A stretch of 64,000 nucleotides of DNA from positions 2,480,001 through 2,544,000 of the forward strand of contig NZ_CP025249.1 in assembly GCF_009930875.1 (NCBI RefSeq). Reading direction: 5' to 3'. The notes under the pieces are model-generated. The model saw only the letters and a program-made list of their open reading frames with translations. It was not told where the DNA came from and did not search any database. The position numbers were made by a program, and so were the translations under genes. Positions 29,528-41,300 of the stretch are shown here, piece after piece. How positions within the stretch are numbered: the first letter of the stretch is position 1; each line of letters opens with the position of its first letter. Source of the stretch: Actinomyces sp. 432 (GTDB lineage Bacteria; Actinomycetota; Actinomycetes; Actinomycetales; Actinomycetaceae).

Positions 29528-30420
29528 ACGTTTTCTCCGTTTCCGTGGTGTCCAGCGGGTGTCGACAGCCAAGTGAGCAAAGGTGCAAGAAGCTCCAGCG
29601 TGCGCGGCCCGAAACCGAGGTCCTCACGCATCAGCTCCGCCCACGCCGCACCATCCAGCGCGAGGGCTTCCGGGGCGGGGAGCACGCTGAGTACCTCCGT
29701 CGGCCCAGCCAGGAGCACGTCGGAGCGTGCCGGCTCAGGAGGCAGGTCGGTGACTACCGCCACCCGCGCGCCGGCGTCGTCGTCCGGAGCGGCCACCTGC
29801 CCGACGCCGTGGCTCTCCGCGCCCCCTACCGAGACCCGACGCACCGTCGGCGCCGGGACTCCGACGGTCCCGTACAGGTCGTCGAGGAACCGTAGCAGGG
29901 CATCCACCCGGTCCTGGTACTGCTGCATCGAGGCGGATGTATCGATCACCAGGGAGGTGACGCTCGGATGGAGCCTGTGCCCCTGCTCCTCCCAGCGCCG
30001 GGCGCACCATCCCCCCAGGCCGAGGGTGACCGTGCCGCCCTCGCCCGGTCGAACCGTGATGGTGCTGCCAGCTCGCGTCACCGAAAGCACCGCCACGACG
30101 GACCGTCCTGAAACCGGCACGGAGCGCAACAGGTAGGACTGTCCGCCGACGACGCCGATGGCGAGGTCCACCGTGTAGTCCCCGGGGAAGGGATCACCCG
30201 AGGCGGTCATGACACGCACTGTGGTGGGCGCGTCCTCCGCAACCGCCTGTGCGGGGAAGGCCACGGCTCCGCGTGCCGCCCCGAGGTACTTCGGGGCCCG
30301 GGTTGTGCCGACGACCTCAATCTGGGCGGGCACGGAGCGTGATACGAGGTTCAGCTCGACTGCGCCCTTGACCGCCAGCGCGAGCTCTTCCCACTGACCG
30401 TGGTCCAGGATGTCTGACAC
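29524..30420 (-). CDS. Cytosolic vWA-domain protein
   Basis: A 298-aa protein without a signal peptide. Residues 1-150 are a beta-rich region of unknown type. A von Willebrand A domain starts near residue 152 with SLVIDTSASMQQY, whose Asp160, Ser162 and Ser164 form the metal-dependent adhesion site. The GTG at 30420 is chosen because AAAGGAAG lies about 7 nt upstream. Longer in-frame starts run back into the preceding gene. It overlaps the double-GTPase gene by 4 nt, so the two are probably made in fixed ratio. vWA proteins commonly pair with GTPases or AAA ATPases as scaffolds in bacterial effector complexes. Confidence 0.75.
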   Translation of the reverse strand: MSDILDHGQWEELALAVKGAVELNLVSRSVPAQIEVVGTTRAPKYLGAARGAVAFPAQAVAEDAPTTVRVMTASGDPFPGDYTVDLAIGVVGGQSYLLRSVPVSGRSVVAVLSVTRAGSTITVRPGEGGTVTLGLGGWCARRWEEQGHRLHPSVTSLVIDTSASMQQYQDRVDALLRFLDDLYGTVGVPAPTVRRVSVGGAESHGVGQVAAPDDDAGARVAVVTDLPPEPARSDVLLAGPTEVLSVLPAPEALALDGAAWAELMREDLGFGPRTLELLAPLLTWLSTPAGHHGNGENV

Positions 30421-30446
30421 GAGGCTTCCTTTCGTAATTCCGCCGT

Positions 30447-31058
30447 TCAGCGGCTGCCGAAGAATTTGGATCGGATGTTGAAGCGGCTCGACTCCCCGAA
30501 CACGTTCTTCGCGAGCCAACGCTCCGCACCCGGGGCGTCGTACAGCGCTTGTCCCAGTTTGCGGATGGCCTGCTGCCGCCTGTTCTCATCGAGCATTCCG
30601 ACCCAGGCGCGCACGGCCGCCAGTGCGACGTCGTCGCGATCCGTCAGCTCGGGTGCCGAGCGCTCCTGCACGAAGTCGAATTCATCTAGCACCGCGTCGC
30701 TCCATGCACGCAGGTCCTCATGCACACGCCCCTCCCGCTCCCGCAGGAACAGCTTTGCCGCCAGGCGGCGTGCGGTGTTCCCCAGCGCGTAAGGCGGCTG
30801 CGGCGACAGGCTGTAGGGATTCCGCTCCACCCACTCGGCCAGCGTCTGCAAGGACCTGGACCAGTTCACTCCGTGCGGGAGCTGCGGGACGGATACCCCG
30901 GCCCACATGGCAATGACCAGCGCCGCCAGCGCCTTGTTCGTGGCCTCCGTAATCGGCAGGCGCGGAATGTCGACTCCGGGTCGGCCGCTGCGGATCTGCG
31001 CTATCCCTTTCAGGACGTTCACGGCCATATTCGCCACCTCGGTGGGCGGGGCGCTCAT
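30447..31058 (-). CDS. Unknown mostly helical protein of the GTPase operon
   Basis: A 203-aa soluble protein I do not recognise. It begins MSAPPTEVANMAVNVLKGIA. It appears mostly helical, with TNKALAALVIAMWAGVSV near residue 40 (too polar around it for a clear TM helix), LGNTARRLAAKLFLREREG, and a basic C-terminus ending RSKFFGSR. The ATG at 31058 overlaps the stop of the GAP1-like gene as ATGA, and the next gene starts 26 nt later, so it is tightly embedded in the operon. It is probably a structural or adaptor subunit (inference from position only). Confidence 0.65.
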   Translation of the reverse strand: MSAPPTEVANMAVNVLKGIAQIRSGRPGVDIPRLPITEATNKALAALVIAMWAGVSVPQLPHGVNWSRSLQTLAEWVERNPYSLSPQPPYALGNTARRLAAKLFLREREGRVHEDLRAWSDAVLDEFDFVQERSAPELTDRDDVALAAVRAWVGMLDENRRQQAIRKLGQALYDAPGAERWLAKNVFGESSRFNIRSKFFGSR

Positions 31059-33180
31059 GAGCGGAGTCGAGTGAAAGACCACTGCTGTGCTAACCGCCTG
31101 CTGCCATGATGCGCATCTGACCGGCCCTGCCCCAGGCGGTGCTCGGAAAGACCGATAGAACCGAGGTGCCTGCGCGCGAACTCCACGGCGGCGGGCTCAC
31201 CGGGATTCCGCATTAGGCAGGGCCCGGCAATCCGCCACCACCCGGGGAGGGACTCGGGAAGAGCCAGTGCCTGTCCCGCCGTGAGGTGCTCGGCGAGTGT
31301 GTTGAGTGCGTACTCGGGCAGCTGCGGACCGCCGGGCAGCCCCTGCAGCGCCTGTGCCAGGCCGACGGCGTTGCTCCTGTCCGGCTCGGCTTGCAGTCTC
31401 GCCAGCGCCGTCTCCAGGCGGACCTGTCGCAGAGTCCCCAGCTCTAGGCCGGGGACCAGCCAGGCCAACGCCGCCGGTGGCGCGGCCGGCAGCGTTCGCG
31501 CGGTGCCGTAGGCGTGCCGGTCGCGCAGCAGGTCATCCACCAGTATCGCCAGCTGCTTGCGCGTATCCGCGCACAGGTCCAGGGACAGCATCGCGGTGTG
31601 GCCGGGATCGGACTCGTTGAGCAGTGCGCCCGCCGCCGCCCCCAGCAGAGCGGGTGCCGTGGACTCGGGCAGGGTGAGGCCGTCTCGTACCAGTGAGTCC
31701 ACCGCCTGCGCGCCTGCGGCCGGGCTGGCGGGGCGCCGTTGCTCGGCCGCGGTCGTGTATGCGGTGGTGAACGCGGCCGCCACTAGCGCCTGATTCGCCG
31801 GCATCGCGCTCCAGTCCCGGAGCAGCTGCGTGGCGTCCTCGCGGCCGGGCCGTTCAGCGGCCAGCCAGCGCGGGTTCCGGGAGGCGGTATCCAGGTACTT
31901 CCTGACCAGTCCGCCCGCGACGCCGTCGACCGGCGAGCCTGCCGGAACCGCCGAGAGCTTGTCATACCAGGACTCGGGATCATCCTGCGTCGATCCCAGC
32001 ACCCGGTCATTGACAATGGCAGTCAGGTACGCGCTGGTCGCCAGCGCGCGGGGCTGGCAGGCAACCAGTTCTCGTTCCACCAGCGAGACGAAGTCCGTAT
32101 CCGGCGTGGCCGAGAGCAGGTTCGGCTCGCAGGCCTCCGCCATCGCCAGTGGCCACGCCGGGCTGATATCCCGGTGATCCGAGAGCACTGACAGGACGTC
32201 ACGCAGCGCCTCGGTGGCAGCAACCCATGCCCCCAGGTCATTCGCGCCGGCCCGTACCAGCCGCCCCCAGGCGCCGGTCGGCGGCGGCTGGTGCGCCTGC
32301 GCCGGGTCGATCACCACTACGTTGGACCGGCTGAGGCTCCCGCCGAGCACATCGCTGCGCGGCACGAAGGCCAGCCCAATACCCTGCTGCGCCAGCCCCT
32401 CGGCGTCGCCGACACCCGCAATGCGCTCCAGGGTCGACACGCCCAGACGGCGAAAAGTCGCGCCGGCACAGGTGCGGGCCAGTGCAGCAGCCCACAGCGC
32501 CGCTTCATCGGTGGAGTCGCAGGCCACCACCACTAGCCGCCGCGTTTGTGGCGGCACCGGCCCGAGCATGGGCTCAAGGGCATCGGCTATGGCGGCCAGG
32601 ACCGGCCCTCTGTCGCCGGCGGCGATGAAGTCGGCGACGGCGTCGTCATCCAGGCCGCCCCGGGACAGGGAACCGGGATCGGGCAGCTGGGCCGCGCGGA
32701 CGTTCTCGGCGCCGAAAGGAGCAACCCACCAGTCTGAACGCCACAGATCGGGCGCGGTCAGCGCGGGAGCAGCCTCTTCCCGTACCCGCAGCAGGTGGGT
32801 GAAGCTGTTCGGCCTGCCAGTAGTGTCGAGCCCGGCGGGGCAGTATGGATGAAGACAGTGTCACGCCCCACTGGTACCTGCGCGAGCCGGCGCTCGGCGC
32901 CCGCGATCTCCTCCGCTGTAGGGAAGGACGGCAGCGACCGGGCCGGGGAGAGCACCGGCTCGATCAGGCGGCTGAGCGACTGCGCCTCCTCCTCATCCAG
33001 GTCCCCGGATGCAGCCATGATCTGCCAGCCAGAGAACGTCCGGCCGTCGACTACGCGGTCGACATTCGTGTAGAGCAGCTGGGAGGACGTCGGCGCCGCG
33101 CTCGCGCCAGGCGGGATAGACGGCGGCAGCGCGTCTGCCCGGTAGGGGCGGGAACCTGTGTCCTGACTTCGAGGCGACAT
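31055..33180 (-). CDS. GTPase-associated protein 1 (GAP1)-like (one apparent frameshift)
   Basis: About 708 aa once one base is restored near 32840, where GCCCCGCCGGGCTC needs one more C. The frame then runs from TVFIHTAPPG into LDTTGRPNSFTHLLRVREEA. The N-terminus QLLYTNVDRVVDGRTFSGWQ, with FTHLLRV, resembles the N-terminal domain of GAP1 proteins that accompany double-GTPases. A P-loop-free middle region begins RRLVVVACDSTDEAALWAAA and a long helical C-terminal half follows. It starts 4 nt after the beta-sandwich gene and overlaps the next gene by ATGA. Probable role: partner or effector-coupling subunit of the GTPase. Family assignment is from sequence memory. Confidence 0.6.
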
Positions 33181-33184
33181 CCGC

Positions 33185-35475
33185 TCACCGCTCCTTGCGC
33201 AGATTCGCTAGCTCAGGGTCAATCAGCGCGTAGTGCTCAAGCGAGCGGGGGGAAGCCTCTTCGTCCGCCCGTACGGAGGCGGCGGCCGGGGAGTCGACCA
33301 GCAGCCTGAAGTACCCGGGTTGCCGCGTTGCGTGATCGAACCACAAGGACATGATGGACCCATCCGGTGGAATGAGCACTGAGCTGTGGGCCTGCTGCCC
33401 CCCATCCTTGGTGGGGCGCTCCAGGAAGAACTTCACCTTAGTGCCGTCCGCCGGATTAAGCGGCAAGTGATCGGTATTGTGCACCAGGACGACGCCGACC
33501 GCGTCCGGCTGTGCCCGCACGCCGTGCACCGGGGCGATCTGCAGCTCCACCAGCGTCTGTCCGAAGGCCACCGCAGCCCGGCGCAGCAGCCCGCTCGCGA
33601 TGCGCCCTTCCCCCGGCCAATGCAGGCTGTACTTGTATACCCATTGCGAGGGCACCTCTACGGTCACCGGCAGCGAGGTGATCTGCTGGCCCGACAAGTA
33701 GGTCAGAGAGTTCAGGTGAATAGTCCCCCCGGATGCCGGCAGCATCCCCTCGCTCAGCACGCACCCGCCGGCTGCCCGGTAGTCGTCGTGGCTGACATCG
33801 AGCAGCGGCGCCGCAGCGGGGTCGAAGGCCTCGCCGGGGGCGGTGAACCGAATCTGCACCGAGGCGGCATCCCCGGCCAGGTGAAAGTCACCAGGTCCCA
33901 GGTAAGACGCCGGGTGAGCACCGCGTTGTGGATCTTGCCCGCGCGCTTGCACACGATGGGCTTGCCGATAGTGGCCTGCCCATCGGAGTGCTGCGTAACC
34001 GGGGTGAGGTACAGCGCGTCCCACTGGTCGCCCTCCGGCCAGCGCACCAAGTCAAGCTGGTAGCGCTTGTGCGTGGGGTCATCGCTGTCGCTGATGGCGG
34101 CCAGGCGAGTATTCAGCCGCGCCTCCTCGGGCAGGCCCGCCGTGGCCAGCTGGCTGAGGGGAATGACTTCCAACGCGCTCGCCTGCGCCGAGACCGGTTC
34201 CCGGGTTCGGTAGATCTCGGTTTTGGCCAGCGGGTGCTGCGTCCAGGTCAGCGACAGCGTCAGCCCCGTGCCGTCGGCGTCGGGCACCTGCACCGCCTGC
34301 AAGTCCTCAATCGCCTCTACCGTGATTTCCGGAACGATCCGCCGAGGAATCGGTCTTGAGGTGTAGGTCTGGCCCTCGACGACGACCTCTACGGCAGCCA
34401 CATAGGTGTAGGGGACGCCGCCCACGATCTGCGCGTCCTGAAACCCCTGGCCGTTGTTAGGCAGTGCGAAGCTCATCCACGACGAGCTGCGCAGGTGCGG
34501 TCCCGGCGGCTCGTCCTGGGGCAGGCGGGCCGTGAGCACGGTCAGCGAGGCACCGGGCGGGGCTTTGGGCGGCACCCAAGTACCAACGACGGCGCGCGCC
34601 TCCGCATCGAACTCCACCGTCCAGTCCGCCAGGTCGTGGATGACCACCCCACTGGCCACGCGCCTAGGCTGCCCCAGCACGCCGGCCTCAGCGCCGGCCT
34701 CATAGCCCCATACGGTCACGAACCGGACTGCCGTCGTAGCCGGGGAGTCGTCACGCGCAGTGGTGCCGGTGGTAACCGCGACTTCCTGGAAGTCATCGGG
34801 GTTATAGGGCATGGCGGTGTCCGAGACGACCACGCGGTAGGTCTCCCCCTCACCGGGATCCGGCCAGGTGTAGCGCAGGCCACCGCCCACGCGCTGCCAT
34901 GACACCGGGATGTGCGCACCCTCCTGGTCCGCAGCATCCAGGTCCATGCGCTCATAGGTGTAGTCGGGAAAGGCGACGTCCAGCTCGGGTTCCGCCGCGG
35001 CGCCGACGGCGGGCTGGGCCGCCGTCGGCGCCGCGGGGCCACCCACCGACTCACCCGCGGACTCGTCCACGGGCCGACCGGGTGAGCCCGCGGGCTCGCC
35101 CTCCCCCGCCTGGTAGCTCGGCTCCGGCACCGATGGTGGGCGGGCCGCGTCCTCGATGACCGCTTCATCCGCATTTTCATTCGCACCGCCCACCGGTGCC
35201 TGCGCCGGGGCGGAAGCGCCTGTTGCCGGTCCGAAGGTGCTGTTGAGCATCTCGGCTACCGGAACCGCTACGGACTCGTACAGGTCATCACGTCCCTCGA
35301 GCAGTTCCTCGGTGATGACTTCCGGATCAAACACCGTGGCGCCGCCCACCTCGCGGCCGGTCAGCATCAGCCGCCTCCACATCGACGGGCGTAGCACCTC
35401 CTTGGCCTGCGCTCCGGTTTCACAGCCGATCCACTGCGTCATTGCCTCGGTGAATTCACGGAAGTTGAGCGACAT
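33185..35475 (-). CDS. Multi-domain beta-sandwich (fn3-like) protein (one apparent frameshift)
   Basis: About 763 aa after restoring one G near 33877. There the frame of VTFTWPG passes into DAASVQIRFTAPGEAFDPAA. N-terminal residues 1-105 (MSLNFREFTEAMTQWIGCET) are a distinct small domain. Residues of about 110-195 are a disordered linker rich in Ala, Gly, Pro and Glu. The remainder is a series of fibronectin III-like or Ig-like beta-sandwiches, seen as repeated W/Y-rich strands (GLRYTWPDPGEGETYRVVV, LTLSLTWTQHPLAKTEIYR, DLVTFTWPG). It has no signal peptide or TM helix, so it is a large cytosolic scaffold or binding protein of the operon (inference). Confidence 0.65.
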
Positions 35476-35578
35476 TGTTAATCCTTATTGCGGGAATTCG
35501 GGAATGGGGACTTGCTGTGTTGCGGGAAGGGATGGCGTGGAAGATCGCTTCGCCTCCGACTGACCGGTACGCGACGCG

Positions 35579-38341
35579 TCAGTACTCGAGCGGACCGAAC
35601 GGGGGCTGCGGGATAGCAGGCGGGGCGTCATCCGGGCCGCCGGAGTCCGCCGCGGCAAAATCTGCGTGGGCAGCCGCGGCTGTCCGGCCAGTTGCGGCGC
35701 TCCTGTCCGCCCTGTCATAGACGGGCTCGTCCAGCCGGAAGCTGTTCCCGGAGTCGGCTGCCTGCGGGAAGACGAACTCCCCCGAGGGGATCGGATCCGT
35801 GGATGCGGCCAGCACCATGGTCTGGCTCAGCCCCCTGGTGGACTCGGTGAACCAGTGGTTGGCCAGACTGGTCAGTGCCCGCCCGGTGGCGTGCGCCGCC
35901 GGGCTCAGCACCTGTGAAATCACTGGCCGGGAGGCAGGCGTGGACAGGTCCTCCCGGTATGCCGCTACTGCGCGGCGCTCGCCGTCGGAGGTGATGACGG
36001 CCAGGTCAAGCCGCGGACCCGTGGAGTCCGCGAGCAGTCCCAGACAGGTGCGCCACTTGTCCAGGCCCGCGCTGGAGCGCACTCCGGCGTGTAGGACGCC
36101 CTGCTCCCAGTTGGCCAGCGCGGATCCCGCATGCCCCGGTTCGTTGAGCAGGTTCAAGTGCCCGGCGTTGTAGGCACTGCGCTGCTCCGGGGTCAGGTCA
36201 TCGGCGACCGCCGCCTCGAATGCGTCCCAGGCCTCGGACAGCCAGCCAACAGTGAATACCTGTCGGCGCAGCTCAGCAGCCACGTCCGCCGCGTGCCGCT
36301 GGTCGACCTCGACCGTGACGTGCTGGAGCGGCTCCGGCGGGACTCCGCGGGAATCGTGGGTAGGGGCGGTCGCCTGCTGCTCGCCGAGCGGATCAGCGAG
36401 GAACTCGGTGATGATCGCCGCCCACCGGTTGAATTGTGCGTAGGCCTCGCCGATCGCCGACAGGTCCTCGATCGCCATGCGCAGATTGGCCTCCAGCTCA
36501 GGCAGCTGCGCGCTTCGCGACTCGGTGAGGAAGATCAGGCGGAACACCTCTCTCTGCCGCACAGCGAAGATCCACACCGATGCCAGCAGCCAGATCAACA
36601 GCGCGCCGCCGACCGTGATACCCAGCGCGAACCAGCTCATCCGGCCCAGGACGGTCAGCACCAGTGGCACCCCGACGGCAATCCCCAGCACCAGCAGCAG
36701 GAGACGAAGAATCTTCGCCAGGGACCTCTGCTCGTGCTCGATCTCCTGCCCGAAGTCCTGCGCCCGAAGCTCATCGAGCCTGGCCTGCGTGTCCCGGATA
36801 TCGGCCCTGGCCGCCTCCCAGTGCCGGGCGATCGCCCGGCCGATCAGCGGTACGAAACGCCTGCTGTTCCGGGTGTGCCAGCTCTCAATCCGCCGCAGGT
36901 ACTCCTGGGCGGTTGCGGCGCGCGGACCGTTTTCCGCAGCCGCCTTCTGCAGCACCCGGCGAACACGCTGCGTCTCCAGCTCGTCCCAGGCGTGGAGCAC
37001 GGTGTCGGCGGGCAGGGGGTCGATGGCCTGCGGCAGGCGCAGGCTGCCCTCGTCCTCACCCGAGGGCGCCACCAAGTCACGCTCGGGCACGTATCCCTCG
37101 TATGCCGTGAGCCGCAGCTCCTCGCACCCGGACCCGTCCAGCAGCGCGCGCGAGCCGCTGATCAGGTCCTGCCACAGCCCGCCGAAGTCCCGTGCCGCCG
37201 GCTGTGGTGCCCGCGGGAACTCCTCGGGGATGGATGCGCTCGCCTGCGCCGCCAGGCGGGACAGCTCCTGCCAGCTGGCCGGCTGTCCGGAGGCATCCAC
37301 CCCGCCGACGACGACGCGGACGGGTGAGTCGGGCCCGAACACGGCCGCCGAAACCGACCCGGCGATGCCGGCCTTGATCCCGGCGATCTGCTTGCGCAGC
37401 CAGTCCCCGGGGGCGCCCGCAAGCGCTTTGAGCAGGAACGCGAAGAACATCTTCAGGAGCTTCCACGCTCCCATGGAGCGCGGCGGCGACGCATCCGCCA
37501 ACCGGGCGGGTGGGCGGCGCAGGTGCTTGCCGTGGCGCCGCTCCCAGTCTGCGGCCGCCTGCACCACGCGCTCCCCGGGATCGGGGAAGCCCGCGACCGG
37601 CACACCGGTGTCGGAGCGGATCGGCTGCGGGTAGTGCGCGGCTATGGACGTCACCTGGGACCGCAGCGCGTCTTCGACCGCGCGCGCATCGGCAACCCGC
37701 ACAAAGGTGCGGGTGATCTTCACGTAGTCGGACGTGGATGGGCGCTGGTCGTCCTCGGGCGCCGCGCTCACCGTGCCGGTGATGCCACCCTGTACGGCGA
37801 GCCCAACCGCGGCGCAACCGGGAATCGCCTCCGGCGTCAGCCACCAGCCGGACACGGTAAAGGCCGGGTCGGCCGATACCTCGGGAGAAAGCATTACGTT
37901 GTGCCAGCCCTGGTGCCCGAGCTCCCCGGGGATGGGCGCGTCCGACCAGGGCACCAGGACGCGCACGCATTCACGCCGGGCCTGCCCGGGTATGCCCAGC
38001 CCCTGGAAGTGAAGCTCCGCGAGGGCTGAAAGAGCATCACGCGCCTCGTGCCCGACGGGCACCACGACGATCAGCCGCACGACTTCAACCGCATGGCGAT
38101 TCACCGCGCGCGAGAAGCGCAGCGCGGACACCTGGCCCTGGTTGACCGCGAGCGTCAGCGGGTCCTGCTGGGCGGGATCCGCTGACGGATCGGGCCCAGA
38201 CTCGATCCAGTGGAAGGGAGACAGCAACCCGGCGGCAGACAGGTCCGTCAATGCCGCCAGCACTGGGCGCTGGCTCCGGGGAGCGATGTAGATGGTTACC
38301 GCCTTGCCGGGCGCCTGGTCCGCAACAGATGAGATGGCCAT
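35579..38341 (-). CDS. Large two-TM protein of the tubulin-like operon
   Basis: A 920-aa protein of unknown function. Residues 1-300 are soluble and begin MAISSVADQAPGKAVTIYIA. A helical, charge-rich region (about 450-545, with LRRIESWHTRNSRRF and QARLDELRAQDFGQEIEHEQ) may be a coiled coil. Two hydrophobic helices follow at about 545-565 and 568-594, then a soluble 325-residue C-terminal part. Both large parts are therefore probably on the same, cytosolic, side of the membrane. It lies 2 nt after the tubulin-like gene and about 100 nt before the beta-sandwich gene. It could tether the complex to the membrane (inference). Confidence 0.65.
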   Translation of the reverse strand: MAISSVADQAPGKAVTIYIAPRSQRPVLAALTDLSAAGLLSPFHWIESGPDPSADPAQQDPLTLAVNQGQVSALRFSRAVNRHAVEVVRLIVVVPVGHEARDALSALAELHFQGLGIPGQARRECVRVLVPWSDAPIPGELGHQGWHNVMLSPEVSADPAFTVSGWWLTPEAIPGCAAVGLAVQGGITGTVSAAPEDDQRPSTSDYVKITRTFVRVADARAVEDALRSQVTSIAAHYPQPIRSDTGVPVAGFPDPGERVVQAAADWERRHGKHLRRPPARLADASPPRSMGAWKLLKMFFAFLLKALAGAPGDWLRKQIAGIKAGIAGSVSAAVFGPDSPVRVVVGGVDASGQPASWQELSRLAAQASASIPEEFPRAPQPAARDFGGLWQDLISGSRALLDGSGCEELRLTAYEGYVPERDLVAPSGEDEGSLRLPQAIDPLPADTVLHAWDELETQRVRRVLQKAAAENGPRAATAQEYLRRIESWHTRNSRRFVPLIGRAIARHWEAARADIRDTQARLDELRAQDFGQEIEHEQRSLAKILRLLLLVLGIAVGVPLVLTVLGRMSWFALGITVGGALLIWLLASVWIFAVRQREVFRLIFLTESRSAQLPELEANLRMAIEDLSAIGEAYAQFNRWAAIITEFLADPLGEQQATAPTHDSRGVPPEPLQHVTVEVDQRHAADVAAELRRQVFTVGWLSEAWDAFEAAVADDLTPEQRSAYNAGHLNLLNEPGHAGSALANWEQGVLHAGVRSSAGLDKWRTCLGLLADSTGPRLDLAVITSDGERRAVAAYREDLSTPASRPVISQVLSPAAHATGRALTSLANHWFTESTRGLSQTMVLAASTDPIPSGEFVFPQAADSGNSFRLDEPVYDRADRSAATGRTAAAAHADFAAADSGGPDDAPPAIPQPPFGPLEY

Positions 38342-38343
38342 GC

Positions 38344-41300
38344 TCAGTACTCCAGCCCGCCCGTCTCGGCTGCCGCGCCAGGGGCGAATCCAGCCGGATC
38401 CACCCGCGCCAGGTCATCGCGAACCGCTATCAGCTCCTCGCTCATCTCCCACGCCAGGTCCACGCTCAGGGGCGTAGTCGCCACCAGCTCGCGGCGGTGG
38501 TAGTTGGTCCAGTGCCCCGGTGCGTCTGCCTTGCCCTGCCCGGGAAGGTAGTTCTGATCAAGATCCGCCAAGATCGCATCGCAGTACGCCAGCAAGCGCT
38601 CCCTGCGCTCCTCGGCGTTGCGCGCATCCGCCAGGTCCACTCCCGGGGTGAGGTCGTCAACGGCCCCCCGGCCGAGTAATTCGGCAAGCATGCTCTGCAC
38701 GGGGGTGTCCCTGCCGAAGGCCTCCTGGTGCTGGTTGGCGCCGTCGTCGGCCCAGCGGCGCAGCACGCTCCAGGGCCGGAACACCTCCAGGCCTTCCCGG
38801 CCTATCCGCAGGTACGCGAGCAAGGTGGCCTCCAGGATCGCGGGCAGCCAGGCGTTCGGGGCGATCATCCGGGAGGGCGGAGTCAGCATGGGTGCGGGGA
38901 AGGCGACCCATTCGCCCTCGGCGCGGTCCCATACGCGCACCGGGTGGTTGTCGGTGGCGGAGCGCCACGGCTCCCGGTCGATCCCTCCGGCGAGGGTGGC
39001 GGCCCACCAGCCACGGATGATGGCACGGCGCTCATCATCACCCATCGGCAGGCCCCCGGGCAGCGGGCGCGCCCGCCGGAACTGCCAGAAGGCGCTACGG
39101 CCGCCGTCCGATCCGGATACGGTGTCCCACCTGTCCGCCACGGACTTCAGCAGTCCCGAGTAGGCCACCGGCAGTGTGCGCGGGTAGGAGCCGAAGATGT
39201 CCACCCGCGCCACGTCGTCGTCTGCGAGGCGCTTGCGCACGTTGTCCACCACCAGGTCCGTGGCGAAGGACGTGTTGTGCCGGAGGTAGTCGAGGAACTC
39301 GTCAGCGACTTGGTGGTTAAGGAAGGGAATCGCGGAGAAGGTGAAGGACAACTGCGGCACCTGCCCGTCGTGCAGCCGGGCGTAGACCTGCGGATCGATC
39401 TCCACCAGCGGGCGCGCCATCTCCAACGTCCGCTTCAGGCCCGTCAGGACGGCGGCAGAGCGCTCGGCGCGCTCGTGCTCCCCTACCGAGTCATCGTTGA
39501 GATAGCCGCGCAGGGACTGCGAGGTGAACTGCTCGAAGGCCTCACCACGACGGGCCACGAATGCCCGCGCCCGGTCAAGCAGCACCGACGGCTGCAGCCG
39601 AACCGTGGCACGCGCCGGGTTGGGCACCTCCCCTGAGCCGCGATTTGCAGGCCCCGGGGCACCCAGCCGGACACGCTCAGGAGATTATCCGGGGCGGGGT
39701 CGCCGGCCCCCTGCGCCCAGCGTCCGGTAACCACGGCCCTGACCACCGACGTATAGGGGTTATCACTGTCATCCGGGGCGGCATCGCGCACATGCTCGGA
39801 GAAGTATGCGGGGTAGTCGCGCACGTCCATGAGCACGACCTCGTTGTGCGCCGTGGCGAATCTGGCAGGCACCGCGGCCACCTGCCCCTCTCCGGGGGAG
39901 CCTCCTCGGGCCAGGCGGCGTACAGGTCCGTGGACACGTCAGCGACACCGAAGGCGCTGTGGCGGTCATTGCGTGCGGACTCCAGCACCCGCCGGGCATC
40001 GTTGAGCGCGTTCGCCAACGGAGCCACCACTGAATCAGCCATATCCCGCAGCGCGGGCGCAAGGTCCACCGCCGTGGTGCAGCCCACCCACTGTGCGAGC
40101 CGCTTGACCAGCTGAGTGCGCAGCTGGTTCATGATCTCCTGCTGCGCCTGCGACGACAGGGTTCCCTTGTGACCCATGGTCGCCAGCTGCTGGGACAGCT
40201 CCCGGGGCAGGGCCAGCGGCTGGTTCGGGCGCTGCGTCACCGCACCCGCAAGGCGCTCCGCCAGGCCCGGCAGCTCGCCGCCCGGCCGCCGCAGCCGACC
40301 CAGTACCGTCAGGGCGTAGGGGATGCCGTACTCGGAGATGTTGAGCCTAATCGTGTCGGTGAGCCTGCCGGCGATCTCCTCCGCGCGGGCCCGGGCCATG
40401 TCGCGTGCAATCGTCTCAAGCTGCGCGGTAACCGCCGGGGCCTGGCCCCGCAGCCAGTCGCTCAGCGCGTTCTGCAGCGCCGCGGCCGTGACCCCGTCGC
40501 CGAGCGCGATCTGCCGGGCGAACAGCCCGTCCACGACGTCCCGCATCCGCGCCACAATCGTGTCGTTGTTGACCACCCTGCTGGCCTGTGCGGATGCGAG
40601 CCACAGCAGTGCCTCCTGGTCCGCCGCGCCCGACACGCCGACTACGTTCGTGCCCGACGTCGTCGGCAGACCGATCCGCTCCAGCTCCAGGTCCCGGTTA
40701 GTGCTCCACAGGTCGTTGAGCGCCTGTGTGTCGCCGATGTTCACGCCCGGGCGCCGGAATCCGTCCAGCACGTGGTCCACGCACCGCCTGGCAATCCGCT
40801 GCGCGGCGTACTCGGCGTAGCGGTCCCGCCCCGTGCTCAGGGAGGCATAGCCGAAGGAGCTCCAGGCCGTGTCGGTAGCGTCCACCCCCCAGCTGACGTA
40901 CTCCTTGTCGGAGACGCTGACGCCGTTCCCCATGTCATAGGAGACGTAGTCATTGAAGGCCGGGGAGGCGATGTAGCGCGCCAGCCCGCGTCCCATGCCA
41001 TGGAACACGGCCTTTGCCGACCCGTCCCCGAACACCGCCCCCGTACCGCCGGCCTTGATTCCGATGGGGGTTACCCGCTTGAAGGCGCGGCCCGCGCGAT
41101 TGGTAATCCCGAAGCAGGCGTACAGCTCCTCGTCAAGGCGGGCGGCCCGCCCCTCCGCCCCCGCCTGGGCGGCGACAATCTCTCCGAGCATGGCCAGGGT
41201 GTTGCCGGGCATCCCGGTGCGCTTGTCAGGCGAAACCGACCCGAAGGCCTCGGCGGTGTACAGGAACACCGAGATCAGCTGCGGGTCAATCGGCGGGGTC

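Noticed and set aside
39483-39881. A separate 132-aa gene between the tubulin-like frame and its downstream part
   Set aside because: Its first half continues the tubulin-like protein after a G-run deletion, and its second half is out of frame.
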